Below are positions 44,682-53,291 of a stretch of 64,000 bases of DNA, piece by piece. The position numbers were made by a program, and so were the translations under genes. How positions within the stretch are numbered: the stretch's first letter is position 1; each line of letters begins with the position of its first letter. Source of the DNA: Planctomicrobium piriforme. GTDB lineage: Bacteria > Planctomycetota > Planctomycetia > Planctomycetales > Planctomycetaceae. The notes below the pieces were generated by a model. It saw nothing but the letters and a program-made list of their open reading frames with translations, was not told the origin of the DNA and did no database searches. The stretch spans positions 28,203 through 92,202 of the forward strand of contig CAMATH010000013.1 in the NCBI GenBank assembly GCA_945860955.1, given 5' to 3'.

Positions 44682-45818
44682 CTACGAATCGCCGTCGTTG
44701 GACAGAATGTCCATGATAAAGTCGTCATCCTGTGCTGAATCCCCCGGCTTGGGTCTGCGAATGTTTCCGGGTTGCTTACCACCAGTCGCCGGGGGACGCA
44801 TCGGCCTGCCGCCCGCTTTCCTTCCCGCGGTTCCTGAACCTTCAGTCGTACCGCCCCCAGTCGGGCTTGGTCGACCGGCCGGAGACGCCGACTGGGAAGA
44901 GGGAGCCTGAGTAGCCTGGGGCGGTTCGTTTAGGTTGGGTTTGGGAAGCCGGGCCTCGGCTTCGCGGAACTGCTCCACCATTTGTTCGGCCCGTTGCCAG
45001 CGTTTGGCGGGATCCTGCTCCAGCCCCTTCATGATGGTGTCCGCGATCTGGGAATCAAGATCGGGAAGCAACTGGGTGATCGGGATGGGGGGCTGATTGA
45101 TGTGTTGAATCACCGCGTCGACGCTGGTCGCCTCGGGCCATGGATGCCGGCGGGTGTACATTTCAAAGCAGGTGACCGCGTAGGAATAGATGTCAATCCG
45201 ATGATTGGTCTTCTGGCGGCGAACCAGTTCCGGAGCCATGTAGTTCGCGGTCCCGGTGCGATTCCCGGGAGCCTGAAACGGTGGCGTGTTGGGAACAACC
45301 AGTCCGAAATCGATGAGTTTGACAACCAGTTCCGGCTCGGTGACGACGACGTTTCGCGGACAGAGGTCTCGGTGGATCCAGTTCTGTTTGTGCAGATACG
45401 ACAGCCCTTCACCAAGCTGAATGATGAACGACAGACGATTCCGCTGCATGACGGCGTTTTGCACATCGATGAGGTAACTGAGCGCGACCCCTTCGAGGAA
45501 TTCCATGACCAGAAACGGCTCTCCTTCGAGCGACTCACCCCATTCCAGCGTGCGGACGATATTGGGGTGGTCGAGCGCGACGGCGACTTCTCCCTCAACC
45601 GGTTTTTTCAATTCGGGAGGAAACCGAGCCTCGAATTTTTTGGTCTTTTCTTTGTCGAGGATCTTCAACCCGACGATTCGCCCGGTTTTCGTGTCGCGGG
45701 CTTTGAAAAACCGCGACATGCTTCCCTGACCGATCCGGGAAATGAGTTCAAACCGCTTCGTCAGGTCGGTTTTGGGTACCTTTGACTTCCCGCCGAAGAG
45801 GTTTTTAAGAAATCCCAT
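44682..45818 (-). CDS. Ser/Thr protein kinase with variant catalytic loop
   Basis: 378-residue soluble kinase. The glycine loop ISRIGQGSMSRFFKARD, the ATP Lys in GLKILDKEK, the DFG motif LIDFGLVV and APE-like YMAPELVRRQK are intact. The catalytic loop reads WIHRDLCPRNVVV, so the Lys two residues after the catalytic Asp (HRDLKPxN) is a Cys. The C-terminal ~100 residues are Pro/Ser/Gly-rich and disordered-looking. No membrane segment is seen. It starts 2 bases after the accD stop codon and shares an operon with accD, a phosphatase-fold pseudoenzyme and rpe. Confidence 0.88.
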   Translation of the reverse strand: MGFLKNLFGGKSKVPKTDLTKRFELISRIGQGSMSRFFKARDTKTGRIVGLKILDKEKTKKFEARFPPELKKPVEGEVAVALDHPNIVRTLEWGESLEGEPFLVMEFLEGVALSYLIDVQNAVMQRNRLSFIIQLGEGLSYLHKQNWIHRDLCPRNVVVTEPELVVKLIDFGLVVPNTPPFQAPGNRTGTANYMAPELVRRQKTNHRIDIYSYAVTCFEMYTRRHPWPEATSVDAVIQHINQPPIPITQLLPDLDSQIADTIMKGLEQDPAKRWQRAEQMVEQFREAEARLPKPNLNEPPQATQAPSSQSASPAGRPSPTGGGTTEGSGTAGRKAGGRPMRPPATGGKQPGNIRRPKPGDSAQDDDFIMDILSNDGDS

Positions 45819-45820
45819 GT

Positions 45821-46681
45821 TTATCTAACGCAGTAGTCAATCACCCGGGCAATCTCAGTCCGCAAATCCTGCCGAGCAACAATCCTGTCGACGAAGCCAT
45901 GGGCCAGCAGGAATTCGCTGGTCTGGAATCCTTCGGGAAGTTCCTGTTTGACCGTCGCCTGAACGACGCGCGGGCCGGCGAACCCGACGAGCGCTTTCGG
46001 CTCCGCGATCACGACGTCTCCCAAAGACGCGAACGACGCCGCCACACCACCCATCGTGGGATTTGTCAATACCGAGACGAACAGTCCCTTCGACTCGTGA
46101 TACCGAGCCAGGGCGGCACACACTTTCCCCATCTGCATCAACGACAGAATCCCCTCGTGCATCCGGGCACCCCCTCCCGAACCGCTGACGATCACCAAGG
46201 GGAGATGCAGGCGCGTCGCCTCTTCGATCGCCCGAGTGAGCTTTTCGCCCACAACGGACCCCATGCTGCCCATGATGAACGCGGAATCAGTGATGCCGCA
46301 AATCAGCGGTCGGCCACGCAGATACCCACGTCCGACAATGCACGCGTCAGTCAGCCCGGTTTTCGCCTGCTCGTCTTTCACACGGGCGGGGTACGGTTTG
46401 CGGTCGGCGAAGCCCAGTGGATCGCGTGAAGTGATGTTGGGGTACCACTCTTCGAAACTGTCGGTATCGAGCAGTTGCTCGATCCGGCGACGAGCCGGCA
46501 CGTAGAAATGGTGGTTGCATCCCGGCTCCGGACAGATCCCCATCCGCTCTTCAACCATCTTCTTGTAGATGGTCGCCCCACATCCGTCACAGCGGATCCA
46601 AAGCCCCTCGGGAACGCCTCGCTTTTTGCGGGGTTCGGCGCCGTTTTCGTTGACCGGTTCGGTCGGAGTCGCGGATTTCAT
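45821..46681 (-). CDS. accD: acetyl-CoA carboxylase carboxyltransferase subunit beta
   Basis: 286-residue beta subunit that with AccA transfers the carboxyl group from biotin to acetyl-CoA in fatty acid synthesis. The N-terminal C4 zinc ribbon is [12 protein letters not shown] and [13 protein letters not shown]; the carboxyltransferase core shows [58 protein letters not shown] and [18 protein letters not shown]. Complete length. It lies between a phosphoglycerate-mutase-fold gene (42 bases) and the kinase gene, an unusual operon setting. Confidence 0.97.
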   Translation of the reverse strand: MKSATPTEPVNENGAEPRKKRGVPEGLWIRCDGCGATIYKKMVEERMGICPEPGCNHHFYVPARRRIEQLLDTDSFEEWYPNITSRDPLGFADRKPYPARVKDEQAKTGLTDACIVGRGYLRGRPLICGITDSAFIMGSMGSVVGEKLTRAIEEATRLHLPLVIVSGSGGGARMHEGILSLMQMGKVCAALARYHESKGLFVSVLTNPTMGGVAASFASLGDVVIAEPKALVGFAGPRVVQATVKQELPEGFQTSEFLLAHGFVDRIVARQDLRTEIARVIDYCVR

Positions 46682-46723
46682 TACGTCGGCTGTGCTTGTC
46701 GATTCGCGGTGCTGCGGGCCGCG

Positions 46724-47338
46724 TCATGCGGTGCGAAAGGCGGCCAGGTTGACCGCCACGAACTCCGCGGAGGAGCCGCTTTCGGGTGCGTCGCGCAGGT
46801 ACTCCCACGTGCCGCATCCTCCCGTACACATGGGAGACACCTCCGTCAGCGACGTTCCGTTGACAATGGCGGCGATCAGACCGGCAAGTGGATCAGCCGC
46901 CACAATGGCGATCCGTCCCTTCTTTTTCAATGGACGCTCCAAAACCCGCTTGACCCGGTCGAGAGCTTCCGACAGCGATTCTCCCCCGGGTGGACAGATG
47001 CAACCGGGTGATTCCTGCCACTGTTTGAAAACCCGTGGGAGCTTTCGCTTCAATTCTTCGAGCTGCAACCCCTGCCATAAGCCCTGGTTGATGTTCACCA
47101 GGTCTTCGAGCCGCTTCATGGGAATGCCCCGCGCCGCCGCGATTTGCTCGGCGGTTGAAAGGGCTGGCTCGGTCGGCGAGGCATAGACCAGGTCGATTTC
47201 GACCGACGCCATGTCGCGCATCAGGTGCGCGACCTGCTCTCTCCCTTTACGACTGAGTGGCAGGTCAAGTGCACCCTGAATCCGCTGTTGTTCGTCGAAA
47301 TCGGTGCAACCGGGACGAACAAGTATCAAACGGGACAT
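46724..47338 (-). CDS. phosphoglycerate-mutase-fold protein lacking catalytic histidines
   Basis: 204-residue member of the histidine phosphatase superfamily by overall pattern (RIQGALDLPLSRKGREQVAHL; GESLSEALDRVKRVLE). The phosphoryl-accepting RHG motif is RPG (LILVRPGCTDF), the following Arg-containing SSxLxRAxxTA segment reads SPTEPALSTAE, and the second catalytic His segment reads IVAADPLAG. Three of the expected active-site positions are therefore substituted, so it is probably a non-catalytic binding or regulatory protein. ATG 47338 starts at the usual family position, 10 bases after rpe. Confidence 0.8.
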   Translation of the reverse strand: MSRLILVRPGCTDFDEQQRIQGALDLPLSRKGREQVAHLMRDMASVEIDLVYASPTEPALSTAEQIAAARGIPMKRLEDLVNINQGLWQGLQLEELKRKLPRVFKQWQESPGCICPPGGESLSEALDRVKRVLERPLKKKGRIAIVAADPLAGLIAAIVNGTSLTEVSPMCTGGCGTWEYLRDAPESGSSAEFVAVNLAAFRTA

Positions 47339-47348
47339 AAACCAGTCT

Positions 47349-48137
47349 TCAGTTCTGACACGCGGAATTCGCCGCGCCCTCCGCCTCGATCGACAACGAC
47401 TCGATCGCCTGGCGGTAATCTGCTGTATCGAAAATCGCGCTGCCGACGACGAACAGGTTCGCCCCGGCTTGCGCTGTGGATGCTGTCGTCCCCGGCCCAA
47501 TTCCGCCATCGACCGACAACAACGTCTCCGGTCCAATCAACGTGCGAAGTCGGGCGAGCTTGTCGAGTGCCACAGACTGAAACGCCTGCCCACCGAAACC
47601 GGGCTGGACGCTCATCACCAGCACGAGATCACACTCAGGAATTGCCGCTGAAATGCGTTCAATGGGCGTCCCAGGATTGAGTGCCAACCCCGCCCCCGCC
47701 CCGGCCTGCCGAATCCGTCGCAACAAGGGGACTGGATCCGGAACGGCTTCAATGTGGAATGTGATCAGATCACAACCCGCATCGAGATACGCGTCGAGAT
47801 AGTTCTCGGGATCCGAGATCATCAGGTGCGCATCAAACGGCAATTTTGTCGTGCCCCGTAGACTCTTGATCACCATGGGCCCATACGAGAGGTTGGGAAC
47901 GAAATGCCCATCCATCACGTCGAGGTGCAACAACTTCGCCCCCGCCTGCTCCAACAGCGCGACCTCCCGATGGAGGTTCGCGAAGTCGCATTTCAGCATC
48001 GACGGAGCAATCAACGGCGCGGATGCCCGCAACCGTCGAGCGACGACCGATCCGGTGTTCAAGGGGGTCTTGCCTGGTGGCCACCGCTGGCACGGATGCG
48101 TCGAAACCCGGAATACAACGGCTGTCTTCCGCGACAT
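47349..48137 (-). CDS. rpe: ribulose-phosphate 3-epimerase
   Basis: 262-residue TIM-barrel epimerase of the pentose phosphate pathway that interconverts ribulose-5-phosphate and xylulose-5-phosphate. Motifs are LIAPSMLKCDFANL, HLDVMDGHFVPNLSYGP (metal and catalytic Asp), LPFDAHLMISDP, VLVMSVQPGFGGQAFQ and SVDGGIGPGT. The start is uncertain: ATG 48137 gives an N-terminal extension of about 40 residues before the core; ATG 48176 is also possible. It is the first gene of the rpe, phosphatase-fold, accD, kinase series. Confidence 0.92.
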   Translation of the reverse strand: MSRKTAVVFRVSTHPCQRWPPGKTPLNTGSVVARRLRASAPLIAPSMLKCDFANLHREVALLEQAGAKLLHLDVMDGHFVPNLSYGPMVIKSLRGTTKLPFDAHLMISDPENYLDAYLDAGCDLITFHIEAVPDPVPLLRRIRQAGAGAGLALNPGTPIERISAAIPECDLVLVMSVQPGFGGQAFQSVALDKLARLRTLIGPETLLSVDGGIGPGTTASTAQAGANLFVVGSAIFDTADYRQAIESLSIEAEGAANSACQN

Positions 48138-48338
48138 CACCCCGGCGTGCGTCTGGCCCGCCAGCGGATGCCGCATTGTACATTCAGGTTTCCAGGGGAG
48201 TCCAGCCCGATTATTTCGTAAGCTTGATACATCTATTGTTGTTGATGCGTCGGGTGGTCTTCGCATTCCATGGGTAATCTAGACCCGTCCCGCCAGACAT
48301 ACGTCTCGTTTTCTGCCGCTTGCAGTATAGAATCCGGC

Positions 48339-49802
48339 ATGTGTACGCTTCTGTGGTTTCGCAATGACCTCCGTCTGACCGACCAGCCGGCACTTCTTGC
48401 CGCCGTGGCGCGGGGCGGACCGGTGGTACCGGTGTACATCGCATCGGACGACGGCGAGGGAGATTGGCCGCCTGGATCCGCGACGAAATGGTGGCTGCAT
48501 CGATCGTTGCAGAGCCTCGACGCGCAGCTTCAATCCATTGGCTCACGACTGATCCTGAGGCGAGGTTCCACCCAGGCGGAACTCGATTCGCTGATTGAAG
48601 AGACCGGCGCGACGGGGATTGTCTGGGGACGCCGGTACGAACCGGCCGCGATCCACCGCGATCAACAAATCAAATCCCGCCTCAAGCAACGCGGGATTCT
48701 CGCCGAAAGCCACAACACGTCGCTGTTATGGGAACCGTGGACGATCCAAACCGGCACCGGAGGGCCGTACAAAGTCTTCACGCCGTTTTGGCGGAAGTGT
48801 CTGCAAGCCGGCGCGATCTCCCGTCCGATCGGTGATCCGGTGGGTGACACCCAACCGGTTGGTGCCACCCGGACAATTCCTTCCCCGGGCAGATGGCCGC
48901 GCTCGGAGCGACTTGGGGACCTCGATCTCGAACCGCGAATCGCGTGGGACGCCGGCTTGCGCGAGACCTGGCTCCCGGGGCGCGACGGTGTCGAACGGGA
49001 ATTGTGCCGATTCGAAAACGGACCGTGGAGCGACTATTCCAGCGACCGCGATTTTCCAGAGATCAGCGGCACTTCCCGGCTTAGTCCGCACTTGCACTTC
49101 GGTGAGGTGAGTCCGCGCACTGTGTGGCATCGGTTGCTCGACGTCGCGCAGCGCGACCCCCGAGGCGTGACCGCCATTGACCCGTATCTCCGTCAACTCG
49201 TCTGGCGGGAGTTCGCGTTCCACCTGGTGTACCACTTTCCCCACACGCCGCGAGAACCGTTGCGACCGGAGTTCGCGCGGTTTCCGTGGCGCAGTGACGA
49301 CGCGGGACTGCGGGCTTGGCAAACGGGCCGGACCGGGTATCCCCTGGTCGACGCGGGGATGCGCGAGTTGTGGCGAACCGGCTGGATGCACAACCGTGTG
49401 CGGATGGCGGCCGCGTCGTTTCTGGTTAAGGATCTGCTGATTCCGTGGCAACTGGGTGCGGAGTGGTTTTGGGACACCCTGGTGGATGCCGACCTTGCCA
49501 ACAACACTCTAGGCTGGCAATGGACGGCTGGCTGCGGTGCCGACGCGGCCCCGTACTTCCGGGTGTTCAATCCGGTCTCGCAGGGGGAGAAATTCGACGC
49601 GGCGGGCAACTACGTGCGCCGCCACGTGCCTGAACTGTCCCGTTTGCCCGATCGCTGGATTCAACAACCGTTTTGTGCGCCACGCGAGGTTTTGGCACAG
49701 GCGGGAGTCGAATTGGGCGTCACGTATCCCCACCCAATCGTTGATCACGCCGAGGCCCGCGTGCGCGCACTCGCGGCGTTGGCGACGATTACAGGAGGGT
49801 GA
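48339..49802 (+). CDS. phr: deoxyribodipyrimidine photo-lyase
   Basis: 487-residue class I DNA photolyase, repairing UV-induced cyclobutane dimers with light. The N-terminal antenna domain starts CTLLWFRNDLRLTDQPALLA. The FAD domain has SRLSPHLHFGEVSPRTVW, the signature GYPLVDAGMRELWRTGWMHN and RVRMAAASFLVKDLL, and the terminal WQWTAGCGADAAPYFRVFNP. ATG 48339 is family-typical; TATAGA (48326-48331) lies only 8-13 bases upstream, so the message may be very short-leadered. It stands divergent from rpe. Confidence 0.95.
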   Translation: MCTLLWFRNDLRLTDQPALLAAVARGGPVVPVYIASDDGEGDWPPGSATKWWLHRSLQSLDAQLQSIGSRLILRRGSTQAELDSLIEETGATGIVWGRRYEPAAIHRDQQIKSRLKQRGILAESHNTSLLWEPWTIQTGTGGPYKVFTPFWRKCLQAGAISRPIGDPVGDTQPVGATRTIPSPGRWPRSERLGDLDLEPRIAWDAGLRETWLPGRDGVERELCRFENGPWSDYSSDRDFPEISGTSRLSPHLHFGEVSPRTVWHRLLDVAQRDPRGVTAIDPYLRQLVWREFAFHLVYHFPHTPREPLRPEFARFPWRSDDAGLRAWQTGRTGYPLVDAGMRELWRTGWMHNRVRMAAASFLVKDLLIPWQLGAEWFWDTLVDADLANNTLGWQWTAGCGADAAPYFRVFNPVSQGEKFDAAGNYVRRHVPELSRLPDRWIQQPFCAPREVLAQAGVELGVTYPHPIVDHAEARVRALAALATITGG

Positions 49803-49916
49803 TTCTAATGGAACGCATTGGCAATCCCTTGAAAACCTACCTCCACCCGCCGCTGGCCTCCACGAAGCAATTCGGCACTCGCCGTGCCGACCGTCCGCGA
49901 AACAAACAACAAACAA

Positions 49917-50246
49917 TCACGCCTTCTTGCCACGTTCACTGACCAGAGTCTCCAACCGTCCGACGACGTACTCGATGGCACCCGGGTGTTCCAAAAGTTT
50001 CGCCAGATCGCTCATTCCTCCGGCGTCCCCCAGAGCGGCCACCAGTGGGGTAAAGAAATGCAGCGTCTGGGCCGAGACGAAATGCAGCGGGCGGACTGTC
50101 TCCAGCGTAAGAAGCGCCGGGGTTTCCAATTCCCTGTTCACCGTCGCCTGGCAGAGTCGGTCGACCAGCAGTCGTTGCCGTTCGTCGGGCTGAAAGTCCG
50201 CTTCTTTTGGAATCGCAAACGCGTGTCGCAGCCATTCCCAACCCAT
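49917..50246 (-). CDS. hypothetical protein downstream of tatD
   Basis: 109-residue soluble, helical protein beginning MGWEWLRHAFAIPKEADF, followed by QPDERQRLLVDRLCQ, with a C-terminal LAKLLEHPGAIEYVVGRLE. I do not recognise the family. ATG 50246 has GGGGAG 8 bases upstream; a TTG at 50273 would nearly touch the tatD stop. It is the last gene of the nuo-tatD run on this strand. Its role is unknown; hydrophobic and aromatic positions in the middle suggest a compact helical bundle. Confidence 0.65.
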   Translation of the reverse strand: MGWEWLRHAFAIPKEADFQPDERQRLLVDRLCQATVNRELETPALLTLETVRPLHFVSAQTLHFFTPLVAALGDAGGMSDLAKLLEHPGAIEYVVGRLETLVSERGKKA

Positions 50247-50273
50247 GCGGCACGCTCCCCGGCTGTCGGACAA

Positions 50274-51053
50274 TCACGCCTGTTTCAGACCGAACAGGCG
50301 TTCGGCGTTCTGCGTAGTGATTTCTCCAATCTCTTCGAGGGAGACGCCGCATTCCGCCGCCAGAATCTCCGCCGTCATCCGAACGTGGGCTGGTTCATTC
50401 CGTCTACCCCGCACAGGCTGGGGTGAGAGATAGGGCGAGTCGGTTTCAACCAGCAACCGATCGCGGGGAAGCTCTCGTGCCAGATCTCGCAGTGATTGCG
50501 ATTTCTTGTACGTGAAGATCCCCGAGAACGAAATATACATTCCCAGTCTCACGCACTCGCGGGCGGTTTCGGCACTCCCCGCGAACGAGTGCATCACGCC
50601 CAACAGCGGTCCCCGTTCGGCTTCCTGCCGCAGTTCTTCGAGAACAGGCTCCTCGGCCTCCCGGCAATGGACGCAGAATGGTTTTTGCAACTCGCGAGAC
50701 AACGCGAAGTGCTTGCGAAACCACTCCCGCTGTGAATCCAGCGGCACAGTCTTCCAATACAGATCGAGCCCGGTTTCACCAATCGCCACCACCCGGGGAT
50801 CGTTCGCCAGTTGGACGATCTGGTCCCAGTCCTGCGAAGTGGAACTGTTGATGTAGTTGGGATGAACCCCCACGGCGGCGTAGACGAGGGGAGACTGGTT
50901 TGCCAGAGCGACCGCCCGGCGACTGGAGTCCAGTGTCGTTCCCAGCGTGACGATGCCCACCATTCCTTGATCACGCGCCCGGTCGAGCATTTCCCGCCGA
51001 TCGACGTCGAACGACTCCTCGTCGATGTGGGCGTGCGTGTCGATCAGCCGCAT
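50274..51053 (-). CDS. tatD: TatD family metal-dependent hydrolase
   Basis: 259-residue TIM-barrel hydrolase, probably a Mg-dependent 3'-5' exonuclease or deoxyribonuclease as in characterised TatD proteins. Metal-site motifs are LIDTHAHIDEE, AAVGVHPNYI, VAIGETGLDLYW, FCVHCREAEE, MHSFAGSAE and LLVETDSPYLSPQP. Normal length. It is 15 bases downstream of the small helical gene and 27 bases upstream of the last gene of the run. Confidence 0.94.
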   Translation of the reverse strand: MRLIDTHAHIDEESFDVDRREMLDRARDQGMVGIVTLGTTLDSSRRAVALANQSPLVYAAVGVHPNYINSSTSQDWDQIVQLANDPRVVAIGETGLDLYWKTVPLDSQREWFRKHFALSRELQKPFCVHCREAEEPVLEELRQEAERGPLLGVMHSFAGSAETARECVRLGMYISFSGIFTYKKSQSLRDLARELPRDRLLVETDSPYLSPQPVRGRRNEPAHVRMTAEILAAECGVSLEEIGEITTQNAERLFGLKQA

Positions 51054-51068
51054 GATGGAACCGCCAAA

Positions 51069-51503
51069 TTAGGCGGCCACCTCGGCATGAGCCGACTTCG
51101 CCGCCAGCTCATTGAGGCGGGTCAGATGACGCTCGACGATAGCGTGGGCCTCAGCCACGAGTTGCGCCGCCGGCGCGTCGTTGACGACCGCAGAACGTGC
51201 CTGTTTAAGGCAGGCGGCCAGCTCGGCGTGGTCACTGACGATCCGGCGCAACAGAAACGAGAGCGAAACGAAATGCAGGGATGAGTTGTCGGGATAGGTT
51301 CCGAGATCGACAACGGGGAGCCGACCGTCCAGCCAGTGGAACACCCGCTCGGCCAGCCTTTGCTCCTCGGCCGCCATGTCGCGCACCGCCGCCTCAGTCG
51401 ACTGGGCATTCGCGGAAGCCCACGGCCAGCACTCTCCCGCGTATTGCAGCAGACTGCGATACACACGGATCAGAACGGTGTTCAGCGTTTCGACGTTACT
51501 CAC
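51069..51503 (-). CDS. small helical protein downstream of nuoN
   Basis: 144-residue, almost entirely helical protein with a GTG start at 51503. It has aromatic/acidic patterns (VYRSLLQYAGECWPWAS, AAVRDMAAEEQRLAERVFHW) and a C-terminal AHAIVERHLTRLNELAAK. The spacing of Glu and His suggests a four-helix bundle, perhaps ferritin-like, but I see no clear diiron motif. It follows nuoN by 51 bases and may be cotranscribed. Function unknown. Confidence 0.65.
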   Translation of the reverse strand: MSNVETLNTVLIRVYRSLLQYAGECWPWASANAQSTEAAVRDMAAEEQRLAERVFHWLDGRLPVVDLGTYPDNSSLHFVSLSFLLRRIVSDHAELAACLKQARSAVVNDAPAAQLVAEAHAIVERHLTRLNELAAKSAHAEVAA

Positions 51504-51554
51504 GACACTCGGCCTCGCTGCCAGTCAATCTGCAAGGAAAAAACCACCAGCGGT

Positions 51555-53204
51555 TTACGTATTCAGCAGCCAGCCGGCCACTTCCCGGGCCACCCGGCTG
51601 ATCGGTTCGACCGCCACACCCAGCAGCACGACGGGGACCGTGACCAGCAAGGCGTATCGGCCAGCGTCGGACCCCATGTCGACGTCGACGACGCGCGCTT
51701 CCGCGGGACGGGAATCAATGAACGCGCACTTCAAAACCCGCAGGTAGTAGAAGAGGCTGAAGACGGTGTTGAACAGGCCGGCGACCAGCACGATCCACAT
51801 CACCCAGTGGGCCTGAGTCGAGGCGAGTACGGAATAGAACACCATGAACTTGCCAAAGAATCCGCCGAACGGTGGAAGTCCAATCAGGCTGAAGACGCAA
51901 ATCAGCAGACAAATCGCCAGCACCGGGGACTGACCGACCAGCCCCGCGTAGTCCGACAATTCCTCCCCTGTATTGTTCTTGCCGAATGTCGCGTTCCTGA
52001 CGAACGCCACAATGGCGAAGACCCCCAAGTTCATGAAGAAGTAGACCACCAGGTAATACAGCAGACCCTGCACGCAGCCAGCCGCTGTCTCGGAACGCGT
52101 TTCACCCGCGAACATCTCGCCGACTGGCGAGTTCAGGACAACCATCATCGACCCGACCGCCATCAACATGTAGCCAGCGTGGGCGATTGTGGAATACGCC
52201 AACAATCGCTTGATGTTGGTCTGGAAATAGGCCGCGAGATTGCCAAACGTCGTGGTGACCACCGCGATCAAAGAGAGCGCGATGCCGATTTGTAAGTAGA
52301 GAGAATGAGGTCCACCGCCCGGGGCGGCGGAACCACCGACAAGTGCCAGCAGGAAGCGGATCAGCAGGGCGAACGCGGCCCCTTTGCTCGCGACTGACAA
52401 AAACCCGCCGACTTCCGCTGCGGCCCCTTCGAAGACGTCGGGGCACCAGAAGTGGAATGGGAAGAGAGAGAGCTTAAACGCGACGCCGACCAGAACCATC
52501 AGAATCCCGATCGCCAGAGTCCGGAACTCAGGACTGGCCATCGTGAAGTGTTCCTGCCGGGCCAACTCCATCAGGGCGGGACCCATCTGGGGGAAATGAG
52601 TCGTTCCCAACAACCCTGCCAGCAGACTGATTCCGAACAGCATCACACCGGCGGTGCCCGCACCGTACACTACGTACTTGAGCGCCGCCTCGCTGCTCGT
52701 TTTGCGACCCTTCAAAAAGCCCGCCATCGCGTAGCTGGGCAGACTGGTCATTTCAATGGCCAGGAAGACCATGAGCAGGTTGTTGGCCGAAACCATCAAC
52801 AGCATCCCCAACGTCGAACCTAGAAGCAGGGTGTAGAAGTCGGGGGAATCTTCCGCGTCGGGAATGCCGGTCACGATCGTTAAGTAGATCACGAACAGCA
52901 GGAACAGCAACAGGAAGATGCGGAAGAAGACCGTAAACGGGTCATACACCAGCAGCCCCGTGAACATCGTCTGGACATGGGCGTCTGTCCCGGAGAATTC
53001 CGAGAACTGGCGGGCCGACAGACCGAGCGCCACGACAGCGCCGGCGATTGCCACCAGAGCGGGAGGAAGCCAGCGGTCGAGATCCAACAGGCGGACGAAC
53101 AGCAGCAGCAGAATCGTGCCGACAATGCACAGCTCTGGCGCGAAGGGGAGCAACGACCCCTGCGTGTCCGCGGTCAGTTTGGTGAGCAGTTCAGAAAATG
53201 TCAT
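51555..53204 (-). CDS. nuoN: NADH-quinone oxidoreductase subunit N
   Basis: 549-residue antiporter-like membrane subunit of Complex I with about 14 helices. Conserved elements are FLAIEMTSLPSYAMAGFLKG (conserved Glu), SLFPFHFWCPDVFEGAAAEVGGFLSVASKGAAF split by a proton-channel Lys region, and LAYSTIAHAGYMLMAVG, with SLIGLPPFGGFFGKFMVF near the end. It is the last nuo gene of the run, 87 bases after nuoM. It probably works with nuoH, J, K, L and M as part of the membrane arm. Confidence 0.93.
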   Translation of the reverse strand: MTFSELLTKLTADTQGSLLPFAPELCIVGTILLLLFVRLLDLDRWLPPALVAIAGAVVALGLSARQFSEFSGTDAHVQTMFTGLLVYDPFTVFFRIFLLLFLLFVIYLTIVTGIPDAEDSPDFYTLLLGSTLGMLLMVSANNLLMVFLAIEMTSLPSYAMAGFLKGRKTSSEAALKYVVYGAGTAGVMLFGISLLAGLLGTTHFPQMGPALMELARQEHFTMASPEFRTLAIGILMVLVGVAFKLSLFPFHFWCPDVFEGAAAEVGGFLSVASKGAAFALLIRFLLALVGGSAAPGGGPHSLYLQIGIALSLIAVVTTTFGNLAAYFQTNIKRLLAYSTIAHAGYMLMAVGSMMVVLNSPVGEMFAGETRSETAAGCVQGLLYYLVVYFFMNLGVFAIVAFVRNATFGKNNTGEELSDYAGLVGQSPVLAICLLICVFSLIGLPPFGGFFGKFMVFYSVLASTQAHWVMWIVLVAGLFNTVFSLFYYLRVLKCAFIDSRPAEARVVDVDMGSDAGRYALLVTVPVVLLGVAVEPISRVAREVAGWLLNT

Positions 53205-53291
53205 TGCCGTCTGTTCGGACCGACGGGCGGAACCGTTCGTAGGGTTACGTGAATGGCCGGGAAATCTTCAACCACGCGTCGCGGATCGGGG

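Noticed and set aside
47349..48266. Longer rpe start at 48266
   Set aside because: The extra residues are Arg-rich with no similarity to the epimerase fold and would run into the photolyase promoter region.
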